Counted from the stretch's first letter, positions 1-10,482 are shown. The stretch is DNA of 21,820 bases from Mesostigma viride (GCA_009746045.1 RPFO01000082.1:4091140-4112959), one strand, 5' to 3'. Program-made: numbers and translations. The notes: generated by a model not told the origin, from the letters alone.

Positions 1-906
1 AAGCCGCACCAAGTGGGGGGGAGCGCCACGGAGCCAGTGAACCACCCGCGGGTGGGCGCAAAACCACCGGAGGAGCCCTTTGGTCTGGGGGTCCTTGAGG
101 CGCGCCCAGGTCTCGAGGACATGGGTGCGCTGTTCCACGGTGGCCCGGAGCTCCTCTTCGACGTAGTCAGGGTCACCCACAGGGACGCCCAGGCACGAGA
201 AACCACGCGCCCGCGCCAATGCCCCCGGGATAGCCGCGGGGAAGCCAGAGCAGTCCCACTGGGGCGAAAAGACTGCAAACTTGGGGAGGGTGAGCCGAAG
301 GTTGATGGCCGCCATGGCCACTTCAAGGGCAGCCAGGGCGGCAACCAAAGCGTCGGCCGGGCCGAGGGCATGGATATCGTCCATGTAGGCGAGGAGCACG
401 ACATACGGGTGCGCAGCGTGGACACCTTGAAGAGCCTTGTGCAGCGGGGCAGACAGGTAAAAGGGGCCGAGGGGGTCACCTTGCTGGGTTCCCGTGCGGG
501 AAGCGACGTCGGCGAACGTCCCATCCTCCATGAGGAAGGAGAGTTGAGTGGGTTCGCCGTAGCAGGCTGCTGTCGACGCAAGAAGGTCAGGGAACGCCTC
601 GCCGACGGCCTCAAAGATGCTAGCCTTGGTGACAGCATTGAACGCATTGTGGCAATCCACCTTCAGCGCCACATGGGTTGCATGCGTCTCTAGGTAGGCC
701 TGAACTTGGTGCACGATGATGTCGCTGCCCCCTTTGGTGGCGACGCCAAGCTGGGCCGCGACGGACTCCTCAGTATCACTCCGGTTGGGGCAGAAGAAGC
801 CGCGAAACTCGGGGGCCTTTTGGCGACAGATGACCTTACTCACCAGCTTGCGTAGGACCTCGCCGCAAGCAATGGGACGAACGCGGCCAGCACAATATAT
901 ATTCAT
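1..906 (-). CDS. Non-LTR retrotransposon reverse transcriptase, partial (runs off left edge)
   Basis: Reading the minus strand from 906 gives 302 codons without a stop to the window edge. The protein shows the order of RT motifs: RPIACGEVLRKL near residue 15-25, VALKVDCHNAFNAV (motif A, metal-binding Asp), GTQQGDPLGPF (motif B), LAYMDDIHALG (motif C, catalytic YMDD), LRLTLPKF (motif D) and GFSCLGVPVGD (motif E). Such enzymes copy the element RNA at a nicked target site in the nucleus. The N-terminal part usual for a LINE protein is missing: similarity starts about 15 bases after the in-frame ATG at 904-906, where GC-rich coding DNA gives way to AT-rich DNA. I therefore read this as a 5'-truncated copy; the ATG is probably fortuitous. 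No frameshift or stop is seen in the RT core. The C-terminal half lies outside the window; the fragment at the right edge is what such a C-terminus may look like. Confidence 0.85.
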   Translation of the reverse strand, partial: MNIYCAGRVRPIACGEVLRKLVSKVICRQKAPEFRGFFCPNRSDTEESVAAQLGVATKGGSDIIVHQVQAYLETHATHVALKVDCHNAFNAVTKASIFEAVGEAFPDLLASTAACYGEPTQLSFLMEDGTFADVASRTGTQQGDPLGPFYLSAPLHKALQGVHAAHPYVVLLAYMDDIHALGPADALVAALAALEVAMAAINLRLTLPKFAVFSPQWDCSGFPAAIPGALARARGFSCLGVPVGDPDYVEEELRATVEQRTHVLETWARLKDPQTKGLLRWFCAHPRVVHWLRGAPPHLVRL

Positions 907-1220
907 TGAGAATGATAGATTACAGAGGTGAGATAGGCATGCAACATAAGGAAAAACCCGATAACTGGAAGAATAACCCTGAAGAAATTAATAGTAATCT
1001 GACACGGACATCCAAGGAACAATATATATAGCGTCAAGGAATAGTTCTCTCATTTAATAAAAGAAATAAAATCAAGAAGACAACGGTTCGGAGTTCCCCC
1101 AAAAGACATTCTAATTCCTCCTAGCTGCACTACTACTATTCCGTACTCGGATGATGTGTCAAACTTGGTGGCAACCTTGCCCATGGTACAGATATGCTAT
1201 GCCAAGTCGCACCTCGGTTG
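907..1220. other. AT-rich spacer, no gene seen
   Basis: The base composition changes sharply at about 900 from GC-rich RT coding DNA to AT-rich sequence. I see no coding pattern or strong repeat here, only short AT runs such as atatatat near 895-900 and 1021-1028. Confidence 0.5.
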
Positions 1221-1320
1221 ATCAATTAATTAACCCAATTAAACTCGTGCTCCTGTTGGGGAGTCACGGAGCATTAACCCTGGTGGATGGATGGCACCTA
1301 GGTTGGGCACCTGGTGCTCA
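1221..1320 (-). mobile_element. LINE 3' end: stem-loop, TTAA tail and GGAT block
   Basis: In plus-strand order there is a TAATTAA-type tail (1221-1243), a stem-loop at 1247-1267 (arms GTG/CTCCT and GGGAG/CAC, loop GTTG, one bulged T), the motif ggagcattaaccc, then tggatggatgg at 1284-1294. The same order is found at 12667-12730, 14860-14935 and 18060-18120. Beside a LINE coding end on the minus strand (18180) this arrangement forms the 3' end, so this is the 3' end of a minus-strand, severely 5'-truncated LINE. Similarity fades near 1300-1320. Confidence 0.6.
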
Positions 1321-2150
1321 CATATCGGTCACGTCCAAAAGCATTTCAAAACTCTAAAATTTCCAATTTTTTACATTATTATTTCACAAACAACACTGTT
1401 AATGTCGGTTTGACCTGGAAATGGGCAGGCACATTAAATATAACATATGCAGCTCAACTTCCAAATTGTACCCCTGATAGAGACGGGATGGCAAGACATT
1501 ATGCTGTCAACTGTCACATATAGCATTTCTCTTGCCCTAATTTGGGAGATTTAATGAGCCACAGGCAGCACAAATGAGTTCAGACTTGGCTGAAGTTTTG
1601 CATGCAATCTAAATAGAGCATGCTGAACATGATTGCCAAGTATTACTTCAGTCGCACCACAGATGACGACGTGTCACAGTGACACGTGACAGCAGCCAAC
1701 AAAGTATATATCCTTTTAAGTCCCTACAATAATACAAGCTGGGGTAAGGTTGAACACCAACTTGGCTATCGCCACCACAGCATACACTTCATCATTGACA
1801 TACATTTAAGTAGCTGGACTACCAACACTCCGGTCGTAGGGCGTGAGAGTTTAGAAATTGGTTGAGTATAAGAGAAAGAAACTAATTGGCATGTGAAATG
1901 GTGGTGCGTTGCAAACATGGCTGCACACGGTTGCCTTGCAGTTGCTATCTAAAATCTTTAGCGCATAACCTAGATAGCTAGCTTTCACGCCAAGCAATCT
2001 TCTAAAGGTGCATGGGCATTATTTGATATGTGTTGTTTATCACACCCTGGACTAATAATGCCTTGTCAAGCGTGGACTCTGCAAGGCAGATGGACGATGT
2101 GGCATGCCATGAGCTTATGCCAGCCGAAGGTGTTGGCAACAGTCTTGGGG
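1321..2150. other. AT-rich stretch with one strong palindrome, no gene seen
   Basis: No reading frame here has a convincing protein pattern. The one clear structure is the 19-base palindrome at 1669-1687. Confidence 0.5.
1669..1687. repeat. 19-bp palindrome, 9-bp arms
   Basis: ACGTGTCAC and GTGACACGT flank a single central A, a perfect 9-bp inverted repeat. It could bind a dimeric protein or fold as a hairpin. No gene is seen next to it, so a role is not shown. Confidence 0.6.
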
Positions 2151-3200
2151 CCTAGTGATGCAGAAGAGAGTGGCACATGTGGTAGAAAGTAATGCAGATG
2201 GCAGTAGTATGGCCTTTGGCACCAGTCAGCAGTCCTTCATGCTATTGTGTTATGATAATAGATGCATGTTATGGGCTACTGTGGAGGTCATGAAGCTACT
2301 GCTGATGGAAGCTAAATCTGTGTGGCAGGTGGCAGCGTATAGCCAACAGTTGTGCCGTGTGCAAAGGCAACACGTTGTTTAGGGATTGTTGTGAATGCTC
2401 TCTATTCAGATTTCCGTGGCAACATGCCAGGTCATGACATTCTGTGATGCTGGCAAGTGGCATTGACTGATAGATTGTGGCAGTGGCTGATACCAATTGT
2501 GGGCAGTACAGTGTAGGGTGCCTTGTTTGATACAACTGGCTGATTTGCTGTTGTGCCAGTTATGTCAGCTGGTGGTGCTGCTAAATGTGGCCCAAGTTTC
2601 TGGTGCTATACTAGAAGAGATGAAGAGGGGCAGGTACGAGCGGCTGCAATCATGATCAAGGCTGCGATGGGCAAAGTCAACATGGCAGATTGTGGCAGCA
2701 ATGGTGCAGGTCCTGACGTTATTGTTTATGGCAGATTCCATACTGAGTTGTAGGGACACTGCCACCAGTTACTCCAACAGGAGAGACTAATGGCGGTGGA
2801 AGTTCCTGCTGGTGGGGGACGCAGTAAATGTCTACAATAAATGTTGCATAGTTATATTAAGTGAGACAACTTATGCACACGGTGCACCTGGTGCGCACGA
2901 CAGGAATGGTGGTGTTGCCAGGCATTGCTAACAAAGGCGTAACAGCGGCAGGTGTGTTGGGTGTGGTGGGGAGTTGTGTGGCAGCAAGCACCTTTGTGAC
3001 CGTGATGGTGACGTTGTTGTGAGCCTGTATGTTGCATGCTGTGATGGTGTCCCGGGTGACGGGGTGAGATTATATGCCAATTGTGCAATCTGTTTTGCAC
3101 GCAATAATATGCATCATAGGCAGCAACCATATCAAAGACAAAACACCCCCTTCCGTTTATACAATTTAGCTCAGCCTGCTTCAACTGTCTGAATTTAGTA
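2151..3200. other. GT-rich, strand-asymmetric stretch without a supported gene
   Basis: The plus strand is rich in G and T, with many scattered tggcag/ggtggt/gctgctg motifs (for example 2330-2340, 2478-2488, 2560-2585, 2690-2705). Short open frames exist on both strands, the longest 155 codons at 2852-3319 minus, but they are rich in His, Cys and Gln runs that follow from the composition and show no family motif. It may be a decayed low-complexity repeat. Confidence 0.4.
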
Positions 3201-4100
3201 AGGAAAATGAATCCTGGGTATCCCAAGGCAGCAACCATATATGCGCACTTCACATACCTGGGGTGCCAGCTGGTTTCTTCGTGCCTCCGAGCCCCAATTT
3301 GAAACTCGACGCCCATCATTCATAGACATGGTGCATTATGACCTGGCCAAAGAAAGAGGCTGAAATACTCACCAGCACTCCCCTAATCTGGAGCCCCAGT
3401 CCCGTGTTTTATGGAATGGTTAAAGCTGGATAAACTTTAGGGTTGCACATCAACACCTGTGCTACATGTTGAATAAAGGACATTTACCTTCTGTTTGCTG
3501 TCTTCAAGCTCAGCTTCCCACGCCATGAATTTCAATTGGAAGCATTAACAGGCGCACATCACGCTGTTTGCGGAGGCTGGCTTACGTCTCCCTCTCGAGC
3601 GGCGATGCTTAACGACGAATCCGTCACATGAAAGTGGCGCTTTCACGAGCCTCGGGGCAAGAGACAGGCAGAAAATCTGGATGGCAAACGGGGCTGGCAT
3701 CATTTACCTTTAATTGGGATGCCGAAAAAGCAGGTTCCACTATAGAGCGTCAACTCAACCAGCGCAATTCGTACTCATGCTTTTTTCCGCAACGATCGCA
3801 GGCGAAATTAATTAGCACCGAAAACGCCGATCGCCATTTCCATATATTTGTCTAGCCATGCCCGCCCCAGTAACAGTCCGGTAAGGAACTTTCCTGCCAT
3901 GGCTGACGCCTGACGGCTGGAGAATTGTACAAGTCCTGCATTCCAATTATTTTCCCCTGTCTCCTGCTCTGGTCGGGCCGGGGTGCTTTTCTGACGTGAC
4001 CTGTACAACCGTTAGTCATGTGAGTTTACGCGACCATCACAATCGGTCACGCTTGTTGCGCCGCGCCCACGGACTTCGGCGAGCGCCTCTAATAATTAGT
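3201..4100. other. No gene or repeat recognised
   Basis: Mixed-composition DNA. The small open frames here (for example 3628-3855 plus) show no family motif and no splice-consistent extension that I could build. Confidence 0.4.
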
Positions 4101-4107
4101 GCTTCGA

Positions 4108-4140
4108 GCGCCGCGCCGCGCCGCGCCGCGCCGCGCCGCA
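4108..4140. repeat. CGCCG pentanucleotide tandem repeat
   Basis: About six head-to-tail copies of CGCCG followed by a degraded copy. It is pure GC within moderate-GC DNA. Confidence 0.85.
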
Positions 4141-4184
4141 CCAACTTTGTCACTTTCACACCGGGTGAAAAATCACCGGGTGAT

Positions 4185-4229
4185 GTTTACAAAAACTTCT
4201 CTTCGAAGTTTACAAAAACTTCTCTTGAA
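4185..4229. repeat. 23-bp direct tandem duplication
   Basis: The string gtttacaaaaacttctctt occurs twice, starting at 4185 and at 4208. Immediately upstream the near-palindromic string accgggtga is also doubled (4160-4184). Confidence 0.8.
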
Positions 4230-4399
4230 GCTGAAACTGTAGCCTTGAAGTCTCTGTAGCCGCCAAAATAATGGTGACCACATGCCTCATTCGAACACAT
4301 GCCTACAAAATATTTATTGTTGTGCATGCGCGCGGTCTCCATGGATCTCTCCATATATAACACAACTGACACAGAATTTTGTCGTCAGATGATGGTAGT

Positions 4400-5100
4400 T
4401 TCAATCACGATCAACATTATTGGTGCACTTTGCGTACAACATCTGAATAAATCGATTGCGCTGACGAGTCAATAAGCAGTCGACGTCGTCGTCATCAGAC
4501 CCGCAACCAGTCGTCAAAGCTGACCTATAGCCAGCTTGCTGCAGTGTGCGCGGCTGTGTGCGCGCCGTCAGGGTGGGTACGTTCGATATGCAGCAGCTTT
4601 TTTTCATAAGTTGATCACGCCTCATGCACATATATATTAAGACCGACTGATCCTCGACGTGCATGCGCACTAACTGCGCATATGCGCATGCGATATGCAC
4701 GACGTTGTCATATGCATCATGACCGGCCGGCCGCGCGCGGCGTGCGTACGCACGCATCATGACCGAGTGTGTGTATATAATAACTGCATGTATAGTTGAC
4801 GGCTGATATATATCATGGGTTAATCTGCAACATGGCGTCGAATTATCACGTCCACAATATGATCATGATATGCATGCAGGCCGCGGTAATATGGCAGCTG
4901 CAGCACGTATGGCTGCGCACGCAGCACGTAACTGGCGGTTGAAGATCGGCCACGCTGAGCGTCAGCTACCTTCCTCGCCCCGTATACAGCTTCCAGTGCT
5001 GGCCATCTTCCTTGCCGTCTTCGGCCTGGCATTTGCGCCATTACGAGGCTCTGCTGGTCAGTTCCATTGAATTGTGCAAGCGGCTGTTGCATTTGAGAAT
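4400..5100. other. Stretch rich in short palindromes and alternating purine-pyrimidine DNA; no gene supported
   Basis: Self-complementary words are dense between 4640 and 4780 (for example tgcgcatatgcgca at about 4676-4689, ccggccgg near 4723-4730 and gcgtgcgtacgcacgc at about 4740-4755). They favour cruciform or left-handed DNA. Open frames on both strands (such as 4401-4760 minus) look like by-products of this composition. Confidence 0.45.
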
Positions 5101-5103
5101 ATG

Positions 5104-5240
5104 TGGGGGCGGCGGCGGGGCCAGGTGGTGGTGGGGTGGGTGGGTGGGGGCGGCGGCGGCGGTGGCGGTCATGGCCGTGGTGGTACGTGGTGGTGGTGGT
5201 GGCGGTGGCGGTGGCGGTGGGGTTGTTGTTGTTGGTGGTA
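5104..5240. repeat. G-rich GGT/GGC trinucleotide low-complexity tract
   Basis: The tract consists of ggc, ggt and ggtggg runs, with many closely spaced runs of three or more G at its left end. It has G-quadruplex potential on the plus strand. The glycine/valine frame across it (5012-5278) is a by-product. Confidence 0.8.
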
Positions 5241-5740
5241 GAATAAATGGAATGATGTCACGTCTTGGTATCCTTTAGCACAGTTCAAGCAAGCGTACAT
5301 AAGCTGGTTATGGCTTCCACAGAGTGTTAGTTCCACATGTCGCCCATACTTATGATAACCACAATGGTGCAGTCACCGTGCAATCCATGGCCTAGCGCCA
5401 CTGGTTGGCTGTCATCGACAATCCTAGCGTCAATGGTCCACGACGGAATACTCTCCACATGGCATCCTACTTTCCCTACTATAAGTAGGCTTATCATCTT
5501 TAGGCCGTACTACTGACACACAGGTCCGGCCTCAGTGGTCCTTTGGTGAACTGACATTCAGATCCGTACACTGTACACAGGCCTCTACCTAGACGTACAC
5601 TTGGGGTGTCCTGGTATCTGACACGTGTCCAGTGTCCAGTCCTAAAATTAGTCTAGCCTACACAGGGATCCCTACAAGCGCTAGTGACGAATAGGGTTTA
5701 CAACCACGTTATTATCCAGGGCTAAGCCCATTCCGGCTTG
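5241..5740. other. No gene recognised
   Basis: Unique-looking DNA. I found no coding frame and no copy elsewhere in the window. Confidence 0.4.
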
Positions 5741-6527
5741 ACCACTTCAGGGATGATAAACAGTTAGTTGCTGAACAGTTTGAGCCATTGGGGTCATCAT
5801 TTGGTTGGGTATACGTACCAGCAGTTACACCCAGTACAGCCTTAGTATAGGGGTACCGTTGGTAAAAAGCAACCAAGGGGGTAGGGGTGGGCATACTACT
5901 TACTATGTAATATGGCCACCAACCATGCCATACAAAGCATTTCCCTTCCACGATGTCAGATGGGAAAACATAACTGCATCATCGCACTGCCCTTATATGG
6001 CACCTATGTGCAGGTGCCACCTTGTCCATGCACGTAGGTAACGCGGTACGGATACCCTACGCAAGGCATGCTTCTAGGAGGCAACCACCAACAAACTAGT
6101 GATTTAAGCCTATTGCTCTTTCCCTAGTATGGATAAACTAGGCCTAAGGTGTTATTGCTTGCCAGGTCATGGCCAGCACAGCTGGTGGCACATGCTGACC
6201 ATTTGAAGTTTTTACTCACCATTACATGCTTGATGATGCCACAGAGACCAGCCAACTGCCTCACACTCATGCAATATGTGTGTGGGAAATGTATTACAAA
6301 CATGTATGGAGGTATTCAAACCCACACAGCCTCTAAAAATCAGCACCATCACACTAATATGTACAGTATGGCAGGTCAACTGACGGAGGGAAGCATCTAA
6401 GAAGGGTGTGTTAGGAAGGGGCCCTAGGCCATGGTCAAGAAAGAGCATGCATGAATAATTAAAATGAATGTGCTACACGAGCTAGAACGTATATAAAAAC
6501 GTCAAACATCGATAAGAAAACGATGCC
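5741..6527 (+). mobile_element. Dispersed repeat, left copy (inverted relative to 19881-20878)
   Basis: This copy matches the reverse complement of 19881-20878 from accacttcagggatgataaa (5741) through gcatgaataa (about 6457), then gaatgtgctacac and tagaacgtatata (about 6469-6493), to caaacatcgata and aaaacgatgc (6526). The matched stretches are long and near-identical with scattered substitutions and small indels. At about 6494 this copy lacks some 235 bases present in the right copy. No open frame in it is shared with the right copy, so it looks non-coding, probably a non-autonomous transposable element. I cannot name the family: I see no clear terminal inverted repeats or target duplications. 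Confidence 0.75.
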
Positions 6528-7460
6528 TCAGCTTTACCAGGCATGTCTGGCGTTACCTTGGCCCCTGGAGGCGGTGGCCGCAAAATGGCGTGCATTGTGG
6601 CCCACCAAAGTTGTGCAGGATGGTCGCTATATTCGGTGATTTCCTGTCACCTTTGCACGTTGACGACTAATATTCATCATAAATACATACAGTACGAAGT
6701 ACATGTAGTACGAAGAAACCTATATATCCCTGAAAATACGCCGTAAAGGTATTGCTGTTGACCAACGTCTCTATCGTGCGGCCTGATCGCAGTTTTTTCC
6801 AGCAAGAAAGCTGCCGACACCTCAAATGGCATTCCCGCGAGCCAAAAATTGGCCTGTATGATCTTTAAATAGCCTATGATCTTTAGTTAGGACGTATAAA
6901 ATCAATTTCCTGAGTTTGGCCAGAAAATTCGAACGCAAACGTAAATGCCATGCCTTGGTGCAAGCCGCCATGGCCAGGTCGTCGTTTCCCGGAATGCACG
7001 TTGTTAACGTGAAAAGTACCCTGACCCCTTGTACTTTGACCGGCCAGAACACCTCTGTAACTTTGTCAAAAGTATGAAGTATGCAAACCCTAGTATGGTG
7101 GCACGCAGAAAATTATAAACTTTCGATCTTCTCAGCTAAAATTTTCCTGATTCTTAATAGTTTTCGCGGCATTTGATCCCCCTATAAGGGGCCGCTGCAT
7201 CGGCTATATGTCGATTTTTGGCGGAAAATCGGCAGCAAGATCATTTAGGGGTTAATGAAAGATGTGGGCACCTGTGGCCACCACCATCGTCCATCATCAT
7301 AGGTGCGAAAATTAATTATAGAACTTGCGGTATAGGGCCGGAATACGAAGAAGCGGTAGATATGGTATAAGCCACCTTAGAGCACGATACTTGATGTAAA
7401 AAATTCAGCAATACCACAAACTCGGTATGGGAGGAAGATCTTTTAAGGCTTTTCGGCACT
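6528..7460. other. No gene recognised
   Basis: AT-rich in its second half. The short frames here carry no family motif, and I found no copy elsewhere in the window. Confidence 0.4.
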
Positions 7461-7467
7461 AGCTGAA

Positions 7468-7860
7468 CTACACTAGTAAATTGGGCCCTGACATTGTCAG
7501 TTTTCCCTTTTTTTGCACCTGATAAACGCTGATAAACGCTGATAAACGCTGATAAACGCTGATAAACACTGATAAACGCCTGATAAAGTCCTGATAAACG
7601 CCTGATAATGGCCTGATAATGGCTTTTTTTCCCTGATAAAACTGATAAAAACTGATAAAAAAAAGGCACAGTTTTGACCTTTTTCTGATAAAAAAGGAGT
7701 GATAAATTATCAGAAAAAATCAGGAGCACTCAGGGGTGATAAATTATCAGAAAAAATCAGGAGCACTCAGGGGTGATAAATTATCAGGAAAATCAGGAGC
7801 ACTCAGGGGTGATAAGTTATCAGAAAAATCAGGAGCACCCAAGGGTGATAAGTTATTAAT
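7468..7860 (-). repeat. TGATAAACGC minisatellite element, left copy
   Basis: It starts with ctacactagtaa (7468-7479), which is also the end of the inverted copy at 17836-17847. A 10-bp unit TGATAAACGC is repeated about six times (7519-7579), then degenerates into tgataa/cctgataa words to about 7690. This is followed by about four copies of a 36-37-bp unit (7699-7853), each carrying the dyad TGATAA-N-TTATCA or a close variant. Because the unit is 10 bp, all three frames yield a 10-residue periodic peptide, so the open frame over it (7316-7729) is not evidence of a gene. Confidence 0.8.
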
Positions 7861-8170
7861 TTTCACAGGACCATGATTCATTAATTAATTGAAATATGAC
7901 GCATAGCTTATGCTTCAAAGGTGAGGTTGGCTCAAGACGTCGGCTATGACACAAGCCACAACGTGCCACAGATTACTGAAGGGACTAAAATTCAGTGCAC
8001 AGATGTCATTTCAAATGCTGTAATGTCTAAGCCATCCCAAAATCGATTGCCCCCATGTAGATAACTAGCTTGAGTGCTCTTTGCCGGGGCAGCACAGGGG
8101 GGCTTCCACAGTTTCTTGGGGACACAAAGGTCCCTGCTCCGCCAGTGCTGCTGCAGGGCTGGCGGGTTGG
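7861..8170. other. No supported gene; possibly a decayed exon
   Basis: On the minus strand there is a possible splice acceptor (tgattgcag, just upstream of 8172) followed by open reading to about 8027. I cannot link it to any frame and do not call it. Confidence 0.3.
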
Positions 8171-8171
8171 T

Positions 8172-8640
8172 CCTGCAATCACGTGACAGGGGATTGACAA
8201 TGCAACACATATAATGCATGATGGCCGACAGTCAGTCCATTGTAAGACAGCATGCAACATCAATGGCAGTCTTCTACATGGAGCATTTGTAGCAATCAAA
8301 CATGCACTTAACAACCATGCAGATGCAAAAGCCCAGCAGCTATATACTTACAGATGGCATGTTCATGCAGCTTCCTGGATAGGGCCTTGTGTGTTCACAA
8401 GCTGATCGGTTGATGAGGTCACCTCCGGCAGGTCGATGGAAACCACGTTGTCATTGATGGGAAGCTCATTGCCTTTTCCGAGATCCTGTAATTGCGTGAC
8501 AGGGGGTTGACAATGCAACACATATAATGCATGACAGCCTTTAGTCAGTCCACTGCAAGAAAATAAAGAAATGTTGCACTGTCAAATGTTGTATGGGTAG
8601 GCAATGTTTTTCAACATCAAAGGCAGTTTTCTACTGGGAC
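8172..8640. repeat. Direct duplication of a gene 3' end
   Basis: Segment 8172-8280 resembles 8485-8637. Both contain, in order, gtgacaggggNttgacaatg, caacacatataatgcatga, agtcagtcca, caacatcaaNggcagt and ttctac. The right-hand copy is about 44 bases longer. Its right end overlaps the stop codon region of the minus-strand gene ending at 8631, so the last codons and the 3' untranslated region of that gene appear twice. Confidence 0.7.
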
Positions 8641-10482
8641 CCGGCCTTGTGCACAGCGGGAGCCGGAAGTGCCGGGGCGGCCTTGTGCACAGCGGGAGCC
8701 GGTGCCGGGGCCGCCTTGTGCGCGGCGGGAGCTGGTGGCGGGGCGGCCTTGTGCTCAGCGGGAGACGGTGCCGGCGCGGCAGCCTTGTGCGCAGCGGGTG
8801 TTGTTGGCCCAGCAGCCTTCTTTGACCGCTTCAGCAGATGGATGTTTGCTGGAGCCTTTGTGGCTTCTGCACCCTCCAGGCACAGGTTATAGCATGCAAT
8901 CAGATTCACGAGTATATGACCATGTGACAGGAGTCAGGGTGGTGAAAGGACGAACCAAGTTGCAATGAGAATAAGCATTCAAGCGAGCACATCACACCAC
9001 TTGACCCTGCACGCCAAAAAACCATCTCAGCCATACACATGAACAAATACAACGCTGTGGACTTCACTTAGAGAAAAATGCTTGCACGTACTATGCTTAC
9101 ACACTGAAAGTATCAAAGAGTATGCGCAACAAAAATATCCAACGCATCTCTTACCGGCACAGTGCACAGCGGCCAGCACCACCGATCCGGCCTTGTCGGC
9201 AACGGGCTCCACTGAAAGAGGGGATGGGGGCAGGGTTGGAAGTTTGGAGTTGCATTGGTGGGCATGGCACAGCAGCATGGGATATGAGGTTGGGAAACCA
9301 ACGTCATTTACGTGAGCTACCCTCCCAGAGCCTATGCAGCCTCAAACTCCCCCTGGACCCTCCGCCCCCACGGGGGGGTCACTTTCACACAGTTGTTGGA
9401 AAAGGGCAAAAGTATTTACCTAAAGAACTTACCTAATGCATAGTTCCATTCCGGTATAGCCGGTAGGATGAAGAAATGTAGTAATAACGCATTTGTGGAT
9501 GAAACAATTGCTGTAAGGAAAGCCGAAATGTGCAGCTGAAAAAACAATAGACGACCAAGAATTCACATTTAAGCATGCCTGTATACGTACTGGCAGGATA
9601 CACCATTCCAGACGAATATACCTTCAAAGCCTGGCACTGGAGGCGGTGGGGACACTGCTCCGAATGTAGCAGAAGCGAGGCCGCCACTACGGATGCTGTC
9701 AATCTGTGCGTAAAGAGCGGCAATCTGAGCCTCCTGGGCTGCCGACAGCGCTGAACTTGTCGGAGTCGAGGGAGTCAGGCCCTGCGGCCGCGGCATGATC
9801 GCCGGAGGCGACGGCTGCTTTCGTTTTAGTAGCGGCTGTTTGGCACCCTGCTGCAGCATTGTGGTAAAGAAGGGATATGAAAGACGAAGTCCAAACGTAG
9901 CATCGAACAGAATATCAGTGGTAACGCAAATTGCGGTGGATTAAATTCAACCATGCTGCTGCATTTGGGAACATTACGAACCGAGTTTACCTGGCTGGCG
10001 TCCTGGTTCATCACGATGCTGCCCAACGGCCGTCTTTTCAGGCCCTTTGTTGCGTCAGCCTCTTGTCTGGCGGCCCTAGCCTGCTCCGCCTTACTATGCT
10101 CATTCTTCCTGACCGACAGGCGGCGAGAGATCACTCTCTCCACGTATTCGCTCGCAGTCTCTGGCTCCGGTGGTTTAAAGCCACTCTTGTCTACAAGGTC
10201 GGCGTAGGCCTCCTTGGCGTCACTGTACTGTCTGAAAAGGTGGGTGGATATAAAAGGGCAGATGGTCACGCATCGTTTAACTACTGCCGCCAGCAGGGTC
10301 GCGTCTTGTTCCTTCTTGCTATATCTCTCGTTCAGATATTTTTTTGAATTACTGTGTATCACCTTTTTTGCTACCTCCTCCCAGTCATCTTTACTCGCGT
10401 GTTGTGGGCGCGCTTCGTCGTCAAGGGCATCGTTGAATCTGTTCCATACCGCCTGATCCGCCGTGACTCTTACCAATGCCAT
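8631..10482 (-). CDS. Four-exon gene, protein of unknown function with Ala-Pro-His-Lys repeat tail (about 337 aa)
   Basis: Proposed exons on the minus strand: 10482-9991 (164 codons, phase 0), 9850-9622, 9211-9155 and 8866-8631. Introns are 140, 410 and 288 bp, all GT-AG (donors gtaaac, gtatat, gtaaga; acceptors ctgcag, a good pyrimidine tract with ctttcag, and a weaker ggtgcag). The reading phase matches at all three junctions, giving 1014 nt with one terminal stop. Residues 1-164 are charged and helical-looking (for example ASKDDWEEVAKKVIH, KKEQDATLLAAVVKR). The middle is Pro/Ser/Thr-rich. The last exon holds four HKAAPAPAPA-type repeats of 11-12 residues after a basic LLKRSKK. I recognise no family; a nuclear or otherwise disordered, DNA- or RNA-binding tail is only a guess. 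ATG 10482 is the first in-frame ATG after a stop, but AG at 10537-10538 followed by an open protein-like frame leaves room for an upstream exon. Confidence 0.6.

Noticed and set aside
13-693. 226-codon plus-strand frame
   Set aside because: It is the antisense of a clear reverse transcriptase with all RT motifs on the minus strand.
2852-3319. 155-codon minus-strand frame rich in His and Cys
   Set aside because: The composition follows from the GT-rich opposite strand; no family motif, no supporting splice structure.
7519-7853. CRISPR-like array of direct repeats with regular spacing
   Set aside because: The repeats are contiguous 10-bp and 36-37-bp tandem units with no unique spacers, in a eukaryotic context, and an inverted relative exists at 17500-17847.
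9931-10456. Plus-strand frames of 138, 84 and 80 codons
   Set aside because: They are antisense to exon 1 of the four-exon gene, whose frame fits the splice phases.
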